Of a stretch of DNA of 64,000 nucleotides, positions 10,401-18,800 are shown one piece after another (position 1 is the first letter of the stretch; the number at the start of each line of letters is the position of its first letter). Location: assembly GCA_026770025.1 (NCBI GenBank), contig JAMXDE010000064.1, forward strand, positions 186,001 to 250,000, given 5' to 3'. Both the position numbers and the translations under genes were made by a program. The DNA is from Craspedostauros australis. Its lineage: Eukaryota > Bacillariophyta > Bacillariophyceae > Mastogloiales > Achnanthaceae. The notes beneath the pieces were generated by a model. The model saw only the letters and a program-made list of their open reading frames with translations, had not been told where the DNA came from and searched no databases.

Positions 10401-13400
10401 TATCCTGGTTGATCACTCTTGTTCTTGAGAAAGAAACTCCAGCAGTGATCAGTGCAGTCGTCCACGATCAGGGTCCAGTAGCGTTTATCTCCGAAGCTTA
10501 TGTGTTTAGTGTAACTAATGTCAATGAAGAGCCGTTCGCCGCGGCGAGTCGCTCTCGGAATGGTTGCCTTCGGAATGTTCTTCACTCTTGCGTTCGCGAC
10601 CGCGCAGTCGCGACATACCGGCATCTCGCCGATAATCTTCCATCCGTATTGAGCGGCCGTTCGCTTCATGGCCTCGAGTGGCGCGTGGCCGAGCATTCGA
10701 TGCAAGTTCACCGCGCTGATCTCCTTGGATGGGTTCTTGACGAGGGCTGTGCAAGCCTTGTCGTCGTTCGTTGGCATGATGGGATGCATCTGCACTCCCG
10801 TGATGAATCCGTTGGCCGTGGGGAAGACTCGGTCGAATACGATCTTCGTTCCGGATCCGTTGATGATGTCCATCAGAATGCCGTTGCTACCAAGTTGGTA
10901 ACCGTTGTACAGAGCCTTGTTCGTGGAGAAAAGGTTCACCGCCATTTTCGGTGTGTACTTCACATCATCAAGCCGGATGACGTGGCCAGTGTTGTCTCGT
11001 TGCTTGACCTTCAAGCGAATGGATCCCATTTTGGGAGAGTCCAGCTTCGTGCTGTCTCCCACTTGGACGAATGACTTGATGTGCCGCACGTTGAAGAGAG
11101 CGGCGTCTGAATTGACGATGTGACACGAAGCTCCGCTGTCGGCGAGCCAAGTGTCCTTGTTGACCTTGTCTTTGTACTTGGTGCTCAGCTTGTGGAGCTG
11201 TTCCACGGCTGCTGCAGCTGTATCGGTCATGACGTTGTCTTCGTCCTCTTCGTCGATGTGGACTCCATATTCGTTCCATGGATTCTCGTGATGTTCGTCG
11301 TCGGTCTCATCGGATAGCTGCGCGTAGTCCGATGGAGTCGTGTTGCTTCGGTGTGATCTTGTGACTGGATCGTATGGGTGGACGCGTGATCGCTCTCGCA
11401 AGAGTACACGCATACATCCTGCAAGGATGTAGTGCAGATCCGTTTCTGGGATCGTTTCCGAGTCGTTGGCTTCCAGTATGTGGTTGATGACGATCGCATT
11501 GGCAAGGATCTCTTCGATTGATTCGAAGTGCTCGGATAGGATGGACCCCATCATGTTCACCCATATCGGCATGAGTGCCCCTCGTGTGATTTCTGGGAAC
11601 AGTCGCATCCCCGCTTCCATTACAGCGTCAAAGATGAGCTGCTTTTGGATTGTTAATGCCGTTGCTGTTGCGTCTGGTGTGACAGTGTGACGGAGTAGAT
11701 AGTCGACACTGTTGGGATTCTCAATATCCGGGAAGTCGATATTCGCTGGATAGACGACACGCTCGTTTGGATTGAAGCTGTCGTCTGGATGATTGCCATC
11801 CTCGGATTCGTCGCTGTCATCCTCGTCGAAGATGCCCGATCTGTTGTTCCCTGCCGCTGGAGGAGGTGGCGCCGCTGCGCGGTTCGTTCCGCCTTGGCCT
11901 TGATTGATGAAGGTTCCCGTTCTCTCGTGTCTCCCAACTTGAGGAGGAGGCATTTCGTCGCGGCTTGCCTCGTCGTCTTCATCTGCGCCGTCCTCGTCGG
12001 CGTCGTCGTCGTCGTCACTCATGGCCTCTTCGATGTCGCTATCGTTGGCCTCGTCGTCCATCTCAGCTTCGTCGCCGTATGAACCGATCAGGTCGTGCGC
12101 GTTGAAGCAGCATTCGTAGCTCACCTCGCGTCTTGGATCCACCTCGTGGATGATTGGCTCCTCGTTGAGCCACTCCGGGACGATCTCATCGTCCTGTACT
12201 TCGTCGTCACTTCCGACGCACTCGAAGTTATCGAAGAAGGAGTCTTCGATGTAGTCGTCGGACACCAACATGCAGAGCGGCATGTCCTTCGCAGAGAGTA
12301 CCATCTCGTGCCCGCTCTTGTCGTGTCCTTCCGTAGCCGCGTTGGCTTGTTCGTTGGCCTTCTTGCTCTCGTTGAACTTCTTCTTTCGGCACTCCGCTTC
12401 GCGATGTCCGAAGATGCCGCAGTAGTTGCACTTGCCTTTGAAGCCGCTTCCCTTGTTACGCTTTCCGTTCATTTTGTTGTTGTTGTTTTTCTTGTTGTTC
12501 GATTTCTTGCGTTCTGGACAATCGGCGGATCTATGACCATACACGCCACAGTTGTGGCAAGTACCCTTGAAGTTACCGGTGCTTGTGAAGCCGGTGTCGT
12601 TGCTCTTCGTGTTACTGTCTTGGAAGTCGTCGACGTATGCCTTGCCTCCTCTGTGAGTGGCGTATGCAGTACGGAGTACTCCTCTGATCGTGTTGATGGT
12701 GACCAGTTCCGGATTGAACGTGAGTTGATGTTGGAAGTTAACGATGTGGGTTCTGTACTCGTTGCTCACCGTGCTGAGGATTTGCATGATCATTTCCTCG
12801 TCCGTGATCTCGTACTTGACATCGTGGAGACGCGATCGTAGACTCTCGAGTTGCGTGATGTAGATGTCGGGGTCCGTGTCTCTCTTCATCTTTTCGTTGT
12901 TGAATTGGCGCTTGAGCTTGATCTTCGTCACCGCGTCGGATGGTCGGAACTTCTCCGCGAGAACGTTCCACGCTGCGTGTGCGTCTCCTTCGGGGTAGTC
13001 GTCGGAGATGCATTGGTTGATGTACTGGATGGCTTGCTTGCCTTTTCCTTTCTCTGCATCCATCATGAGGATCAGATCGCTGAAGCAGTCGCATCCCAGC
13101 TCGTAGATCTCTTCCATCGCTTCCTTGGCTTCACCGTCGGCTGCCGCGATCTCGCTCACTGTTGGCACCTTGGTCTTGCCCAACATCACGTCTCTCGTCT
13201 TCTGTGCACGAGCGTATGCCTTCGCTTGGGACTCCCATGCGCTATAGTCTTCTTGTTCACCACTGAACATCGGCGCCTTAATGCGTCGCTTGTTCATGTT
13301 GGCTGATGTCGCCATGTTGATTCGTTGTTTCGTTGTTGGTGCGCTCGCGCCCTTGATTTCCGTCTGTTTCTGTGTTGTCACTTTTTCGATTTTCACCTGT

Positions 13401-13720
13401 TGTTGCGCGGAGATTGTTTTCGTCACAAATTCTCCTCCTGGTGGTGTCTCACTTTTCCCACTCTGTTTGGCTGTGCGAATGCTCTCCGTCACACCAGTCT
13501 CCTCTTGCTTGTTCGCCTTGAGAATGCTCTCCTTCTCGCGGTGTAGCCTTGCAGACCGTTCCTCTTCGGTCTCGTCGATCGCGCTTGCGTCTGCGCCTGA
13601 TAGGACAGTGGCCGCGGCTACTTCCTTCTCTTCTCGTGGTGGAGTCTCACTCGCACCTTCTTCTTGCTTGATAGCCAGTTGGGACAGAGGGATGTCTTTC
13701 AATTCCTCTTCCTCGCTCAT
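7475..13720 (-). CDS. gag-pol: Intact copia Gag-Pol polyprotein, 2081 aa (element A)
   Basis: A single ORF from an ATG 82 bp inside the 5' LTR to a TGA 20 bp from the 3' LTR. Gag carries FSGEQEDYSAWE and two CCHC knuckles (CHNCGVYGHRSADC near residue 387, CNYCGIFGHREAEC near 430). A long acidic region follows (about 480-850), with a hydrophobic, probably helical block near 690-770. Protease: WLADSGAS near 860. Integrase: HRMLGH (about 1005) with CRDC, then IVDDC (about 1086), RGDNSGEN and QQNGRVERK (about 1162). A second acidic linker precedes RT, which has VVTAFLHGDLDE and YVDDCF (about 1750). RNase H has DSEYAGD (about 1930), SSSEAEYVAL and RHIDVRHHYVR. All catalytic motifs are present. Gag and Pol are fused, so expression does not need a frameshift. 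Confidence 0.97.
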   Translation of the reverse strand: MSEEEELKDIPLSQLAIKQEEGASETPPREEKEVAAATVLSGADASAIDETEEERSARLHREKESILKANKQEETGVTESIRTAKQSGKSETPPGGEFVTKTISAQQQVKIEKVTTQKQTEIKGASAPTTKQRINMATSANMNKRRIKAPMFSGEQEDYSAWESQAKAYARAQKTRDVMLGKTKVPTVSEIAAADGEAKEAMEEIYELGCDCFSDLILMMDAEKGKGKQAIQYINQCISDDYPEGDAHAAWNVLAEKFRPSDAVTKIKLKRQFNNEKMKRDTDPDIYITQLESLRSRLHDVKYEITDEEMIMQILSTVSNEYRTHIVNFQHQLTFNPELVTINTIRGVLRTAYATHRGGKAYVDDFQDSNTKSNDTGFTSTGNFKGTCHNCGVYGHRSADCPERKKSNNKKNNNNKMNGKRNKGSGFKGKCNYCGIFGHREAECRKKKFNESKKANEQANAATEGHDKSGHEMVLSAKDMPLCMLVSDDYIEDSFFDNFECVGSDDEVQDDEIVPEWLNEEPIIHEVDPRREVSYECCFNAHDLIGSYGDEAEMDDEANDSDIEEAMSDDDDDADEDGADEDDEASRDEMPPPQVGRHERTGTFINQGQGGTNRAAAPPPPAAGNNRSGIFDEDDSDESEDGNHPDDSFNPNERVVYPANIDFPDIENPNSVDYLLRHTVTPDATATALTIQKQLIFDAVMEAGMRLFPEITRGALMPIWVNMMGSILSEHFESIEEILANAIVINHILEANDSETIPETDLHYILAGCMRVLLRERSRVHPYDPVTRSHRSNTTPSDYAQLSDETDDEHHENPWNEYGVHIDEEDEDNVMTDTAAAAVEQLHKLSTKYKDKVNKDTWLADSGASCHIVNSDAALFNVRHIKSFVQVGDSTKLDSPKMGSIRLKVKQRDNTGHVIRLDDVKYTPKMAVNLFSTNKALYNGYQLGSNGILMDIINGSGTKIVFDRVFPTANGFITGVQMHPIMPTNDDKACTALVKNPSKEISAVNLHRMLGHAPLEAMKRTAAQYGWKIIGEMPVCRDCAVANARVKNIPKATIPRATRRGERLFIDISYTKHISFGDKRYWTLIVDDCTDHCWSFFLKNKSDQPGYIKRFIQTIKSQTGDQQIIFRGDNSGENKSTQDILIDAGLNVKFEFTASNTPQQNGRVERKFAYLYTKIRSMLNGAQLDEEYRHGLWAAAASTATAIANITVAKNQKESPHRQFFGNDPPYADALRTFGEVGVVKTTYGGITAKLKNRGEEMVFIGYAHQHASGVYNMYRPSTKSLVCSRDIKWLNQSYGQFRGWAPAPNVSNETGTTDADGFTTIGRKGATPRTATRQTSEAKRVSFADSNRYYILSDSDDEDNEDDGVVTQLIHNDEEDRSESNHEDDEITPSGDEADNDTGVTPPNTPARSTHGTPSRPPPSKPSKRDIDRKERIRRHEARGRKGEANPKPSTGKSIPRALRELADYNERGRKEEGYESDSSSNQDSDELSDEEIDDSNNETTDDEEIADEGEIEITHYSTTGLYGMNAIITEPPAIDIGLSMQDENKEPEKHIEPTTFDGAFNHPDPIHRKGYRAAIKKEFDSMDTRKVYSKIKRDAIPRGRRCCKCKWVFKLKRDGTHRARLVACGYSQVAGVDFQEHYSPVIHDVTYRVMMVIMLIKKMDCALVDVVTAFLHGDLDEEIYMNCPNGMDHQPDEALTLHKPIYGLVQSARQWFKMLVSTLKNINFEQSAADPCLFYRKTNEGSMIVAIYVDDCFCCGDSKALETFLKDIQGSKFKVTIERGLGDYLSCNIELNHDKTRATLRQPHLIRHLIEEFGTKVEKMQRYGTPGTPGQIIVRPSEDNGLQKVGPEEHAEYRRGVGMLLFLIKHSRPDIANPVRELSKVLIGPTKAAMKEMYRIIKYVIDTKDYGLKIHPARPDDDGWDMELFCDSEYAGDKNTRISVGGFILYLCKVPILWRSKAQKAVTLSSSEAEYVALSEAAKEIFFVVQLLESVGVPVKTPIKVRVDNIGAIFIAKNPSTSQRSRHIDVRHHYVRNMVINKTIEIIFVKSEQNTSDGFTKNIKADLQREHEKSYLDTSRTFE

Positions 13721-13790
13721 TCAGCCTGCTGCTCTTGAATGATGTTCGTCTTCCTCGCACGATCCGATCCGCGGGCTCGCCCTGATCTAT

Positions 13791-13802
13791 CGTTTATAAA
13801 CG
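13791..13802 (-). other. 12-bp palindrome at the primer-binding position of element A
   Basis: CGTTTATAAACG touches the 5' LTR exactly where a primer-binding site is expected. It does not start with TGG, so it does not match a tRNA 3' end. Element B has the same palindrome at 22824-22835. Element F has CGTTTCGAAACG at 51196-51207. Confidence 0.6.
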
Positions 13803-14594
13803 TGTTGGCAAGTTCCGCTTACGGTAACCTACGATCGTGGAAGATGGTGTTGGTTGATAGTCGTCTGTTTGCTATTTCATTACTTGGCTACTCCGATGCT
13901 CTCGGTGTACGCCGTTCTCTCGCCCGATGCTCTCGGTGCTTCAATCTGTTTCGTAGATTCGGTCTCCGACTATGAGTCGGTACGCAAGATGCTCTCTCGC
14001 TCTTCTCTGTATTCTCTCTCTCTCAACATCGTGTGCTCGTCGCGCACGATACTCCGTGTTCGATACGTACTCCGTATTCGACACTCCGTTCATTCAGTAC
14101 TGGCTCCTACTCCATGAGTACTCGCCATTTGAAGTTCACCTTCTGTGTCCATGATGCTGATGCCCTTCGGTCATCGGATCTTTGCCTCCTGCTCTGACTT
14201 GGAGACAGATGTCGACGTGGTGACATGATGACATCCTGTCGACGTCAGTAGGCGTCCTTCTGCTCTCCAGATGTCACGTTCCATTGGTGATGCAGTGGTC
14301 TGTCAGATGATATCGTCATCTGAGGTTTAGTTGGGAAGTACCTCGAGATTCTCTTGGTACCATTGATGGATGGACGGACGATCTTCCAATTCTCTTAGAA
14401 ATCGTCATTTGCAAATTTCCTCCAGAAATCTTGCCCCTTTTCGTGTGTTCCGTTTCCCCTGTAATTCTGACGAATCACAGTATACTATCGACACGAATGT
14501 AGTTATACCGTCCAAGTCCGTATGAGAGAATAGCGGGTGAACGATGCACATATACTCGTACATCTCGACATATACTCACATGTACATCTCGACA
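13803..14594 (-). repeat. 5' LTR of element A
   Basis: 792 bp, TGTTGG to TCGACA on the plus strand, one mismatch to 6663-7454. It is followed by TTCCTT, the target duplication. Confidence 0.95.
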
Positions 14595-14714
14595 TTCCTT
14601 TGCTTTCTTCTCAAGAGCCATCGCTTCGTATGTCAGGTTACAATTGTCATCCATAGTCCCTGTTTCGCGAGAGTGATCTTCCGTTGCCTCAACTTCAGCC
14701 TTCACCATGTCCAT
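14595..14714 (-). pseudogene. Upstream half of a small ORF split by element A
   Basis: From an ATG at 14714 the minus frame encodes 40 residues (start MDMVKAEVEATEDHS, end ALEKKAKE). It then enters the LTR of element A. Its last two codons are the target duplication, and the frame resumes at 6656. No domain recognised. Confidence 0.35.
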
Positions 14715-15643
14715 TGCTCCCTACGTCCTCCAAGATCTCTTCCGACCTTCCAACGAAGGCAGATTCTACCAGAAATGGTTCTTCAATTCTGACTTGGAAG
14801 CCAGATACTTCATTGCAATGGCAGTGACATCGATGTAGCCAAACTTACAACAGCGAATATATGATGGTCGTGGTGGCGCCGTGTCTTACGGATCGACGGG
14901 CAACACTTCAATGTCGGGCTATAGCAGTTATGCCAATCGATCGAACGATGGCCTGGTAAGCCCAATGAAGCCGTAGAACTCCATGGAGTCACCATACTCT
15001 CAAATCAAAGACCTGAAAGATAATGCTTGATGATGGAAGATGCTTGAGCTGAGGTACCGACCCCACGCACACTTGTTGGCATGGTGTCAAGGATGCAGTG
15101 TGCCACAGCACACATTAGGAGGCGCTGCTGTGCTGCAAGATGCTTGAGAATGACAAAGATGACAGAAATCAAGGCAGCCTGGTGCCAGCGATGATACTGG
15201 AGGGTGGAAGTCATGATGGTGGGGGAAGATATGATCCGCTGGAGTTCATCAGATGATAAGTACAGAGTTACACTAGGTGCATGTAAAGAAGGAGTTGAAC
15301 TGCAACAGAGAGTTGCGATACAATGGGTGGGCACGAATAATCAATTTGCAGTAGAGCACATCGGATCAATTTGGTGTGAGCACAAAGTTTTGCTCCGATG
15401 TAGCCGTTGAGAACGAATTTTGGACTACCACGACTCGTCAGAGAGATTATGAAATTATGAACGGTCTCCGAGGAGCGTTCATATTCGCGGACAATGAGTT
15501 CATAATTATTTCTATTGACGTTATGTGGACGTTGACCCCCAATTCAATGAGGAGCCGAAAGGTATCTTGTGCCCTAAATGGAGTGATATGATTGGCCGAG
15601 AGGCCCAGATTATGAAATTATGACCCTTGCAACCACCTCCAAT
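14715..15643. other. No gene seen between elements A and B
   Basis: Small frames on both strands show no recognisable motifs. A short direct repeat of ATTATGAAATTATGA occurs around 15447 and 15610. The left end of element B's 3' LTR is missing, so this sequence replaced about 550 bp of it by deletion or rearrangement. Confidence 0.4.
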
Positions 15644-15889
15644 ACCATACATTTCATTGATGGATGGACGGACGATGTTCCTGATTCTCTCAGAAATCGT
15701 TGATTGCAAATTTCCTCCAGAAATCTTGCTCTTTTTCGTGTGTTCCGTTTCCGTTGTAATTCTGACGAATCACAACATACTATCGACACGAATGTAGTTA
15801 TACCGTGCAAGCGCGTATGAGAGAATAATGGGTGAACGATGCACACATACACGTACATCTCGACATATACTCACATGCACATCTCAACA
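15644..15889 (-). repeat. Truncated 3' LTR of element B
   Basis: About 246 bp, homologous to the terminal third of the A and B LTRs from TACCAT through TGATGGATGGACGGACGAT to CATCTCAACA. The terminus reads CTCAACA rather than CTCGACA. A purine tract (rc of CCCTTCCTG) adjoins it inside the element. Confidence 0.85.
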
Positions 15890-18800
15890 CCCTTCCTGTG
15901 TGCATTCGGTCATTCGAATGTTCTCGATGTGTCAAGGTACGACTTCTCGTGTTCGCGTTGTAAGTCGGCCTTGATGTTCTTGGTGAATCCGTCGCTTGTG
16001 TTCTGCTCGGATTTGACGAAAATGATTTCGATGGTTTTGTTGATTACCATGTTCCTCACGTAGTGATGGCGCACGTCGATGTGCCGCGATCGTTGGGATG
16101 TTGATGGGTTCTTGGCCATGAAGATCGCTCCGATGTTGTCCACGCGGACCTTGATCGGTGTCTTCACTGGGACGCCCACACTTTCGAGTAGCTGCACGAC
16201 GAAGAAGATCTCCTTTGCCGCTTCGGAAAGGGCAACATATTCTGCTTCGGATGAGCTGAATGTGACAGCCTTCTGTGCCTTGGATCGCCAAAGGATTGGT
16301 ACCTTGCACAGGTATAGGATGAATCCCCCTACGCTGATTCTCGTGTTCTTGTCTCCTGCATATTCGCTATCGCAAAAGAGCTCCATGTCCCAGCCGTCGT
16401 CTTCTGGATGCGCTGGATGGATCTTCAATCCATAGTCCTTTGTATCGATCACATACTTGATAATCCGATACATCTCCTTCATTGCGGCCTTGGTGGGCCC
16501 GATCAATACCTTGGAGAGTTCCCTCACAGGGTTCGCGATATCTGGTCGCGAGTGCTTGATGAGGAAGAGTAGCATACCGACGCCTCGGCGGTATTCGGCA
16601 TGTTCTTCCGGTCCGACCTTCTGCAGTCCGTTATCTTTGGATGGTCGTACGATGATTTGACCTGGGGTTCCCGGTGTCCCATAACGTTGCATCTTCTCAA
16701 CCTTGGTTCCGAACTCTTCGATGAGATGTCGGATGAGATGTGGTTGACGCAATGTCGCTCTGGTCTTGTCATGGTTCAGTTCGATGTTGCAGCTGAGGTA
16801 GTCTCCAAGTCCTTGCTCGATTGTCACCTTGAATTTGCTGCCTTGGATGTCCTTCAGGAATGTCTCCAGTGCCTTGGAGTCTCCGCAGCAGAAGCAATCG
16901 TCCACGTAGATGGCCACGATCATACTTCCTTCGTTCGTCTTCCTGTAGAACAGGCACGGGTCTGCCGCGCTCTGTTCGAAGTTGATATTCTTGAGGGTCG
17001 ATACCAACATCTTGAACCATTGCCTGGCGCTCTGCACAAGTCCGTAGATTGGCTTATGTAGGGTCAGGGCTTCGTCTGCTTGATGATCCATCCCATTGGG
17101 ACAGTTCATGTAGATCTCCTCGTCGAGGTCTCCATGTAGGAATGCCGTTACGACATCGACAAGTGCGCAGTCCATCTTCTTGATCAGCATGATCACCATC
17201 ATGACTCGATAGGTCACGTCATGGATGACGGGTGAGTAGTGCTCTTGGAAGTCTACTCCTGCGACTTGTGAGTAGCCACATGCAACGAGTCGCGCTCGAT
17301 GTGTGCTGTCGCGTTTCAACTTGAAGACCCATTTGCATTTGCAGCATCTGCGGCCGCGAGGTATGGCATCTCGTTTGATCTTGCTGTACACCTTGCGTGT
17401 ATCCATGGAGTCAAACTCCTTCTTGATGGCTGCTCGATATCCCTTGCGATGGATGGGATCTGGGTGATTGAAGGCTCCATCGAATGTTGTTGGTTCGATG
17501 TGCTTCTCTGGTTCTTTGTTCTCGTTCTGCATCGACAATCCGATGTCGATCGCTGGTGACTCGGTAATGATTGCATTCATTCCGTACAGTCCTGTTGTGC
17601 TATAGTGAGTGATCTCAATCTCTCCTTCATCTGCAATTTCTTCGTCATCTGTAGTTTCGTTGTTGGAGTCGTCGATCTCCTCGTCGCTGAGTTCATCACT
17701 ATCTTCGTTGGATGATGATTCGCTCTCATAGCCTTCCTCCTTTCGACCTCGTTCGTTGAAGTCTGCGAGCTCACGTAGAGCTTTGGGAATACGCTTCCCT
17801 GTAGTCGGCTTGGGATTAGCTTCTCCCTTCCTGCCTCGTGATTCGTGACGTCGGATTCTCTCCTTTCTAGCTATGTCACGCTTGCTTGGTTTGCTAGGTG
17901 GAGGTCTTGATGGTGTGTCATGTGTAGACCTCGCTGGTGTGTTCGGAGGAGTGACATCTTCGTCATCATCAGCTTCATCGCCGGATGGTGGGATCTCGTC
18001 ATCCTCATGATTGGATTCTCTCCGATCCTCGTTGTCGTTATGGATTAGTTGAGTTACTACTCCATCGTCCTCATCATCCTCATCGTCGCTGTCTGATAGG
18101 ATGTGGTACTTGTTAGTGTCAGCGAAAGATACTCTCTTTGCTTCTGATGTTCGATGCGTTGCCGTCCTTGGCACAGCTCCCTTCCGTCCGATGGTTGTGA
18201 AGCCTTCTGCATCCGTCGTTCCTGTTTCGTTGGATATGTTCGGTGCTGGTGCCCAGCCACGGAACTGTCCGTATGATTGGTTGAGCCACTTGATGTCGCG
18301 AGAACAGATCAGTGACTTGGTCGATGGTCTGTACATGTTGTATACTCCTGATGCATGTTGGTGTGCATATCCGATGAACACCATCTCTTCTCCTCTGTTC
18401 TTGAGTTTGGCGGTGATCCCGCTGTAGGCAGTCTTCACAACACCCACCTCTCCGAATGTGCGGAGTGCATCCGCGTATGGTGGATCGTTGTCGAAGAATT
18501 GGCGATGTGGTGACTCCTTCTGATTCTTCGCTACGGTGATGTTGGCGATGGCGGTGGCAGTGCTCGTAGCTGCTGCCCACAGGCCATGCCTATACTCTTC
18601 GTTGAGTTCTGCTCCATTGAGCATGGAGCGGATCTTGGTGTAGAGGTACGCGAACTTGCGTTCTACTCTACCGTTCTGTTGCGGCGTGTTCGATGCCGTG
18701 AATTCGAATTTCACGTTGAGTCCTGCATCCATGAGAATGTCCTGCGTGGATTTGTTCTCTCCACTGTTTTCACCTCGAAAGATGATTTGTTGATCACCTG

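Larger units (their letters stand above)
6663..14594 (-). mobile_element. Element A: complete Ty1/copia retrotransposon, 7932 bp
   Basis: Two 792-bp direct repeats (6663-7454 and 13803-14594) run TGTTGG to TCGACA. I count a single difference between them (T at 7331, C at 14471). TTCCTT precedes the left LTR (6657-6662) and follows the right one (14595-14600), so the target duplication is 6 bp, or 5 bp plus one chance match. A purine tract (AGGAAGGG on the minus strand) touches the 3' LTR. One uninterrupted Gag-Pol ORF fills the interior. The insertion is therefore recent and probably autonomous. Confidence 0.95.

Noticed and set aside
10409..11074. Plus-strand ORFs inside elements A and B, including 394 codons at 20014-21198
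   Set aside because: Antisense of conserved Gag-Pol codons; valine- and leucine-rich shadows with no motif.
13803..14594. Elements A and B as a segmental duplication
   Set aside because: Their LTRs differ substantially and A has its own target duplication; they are separate insertions of one family.
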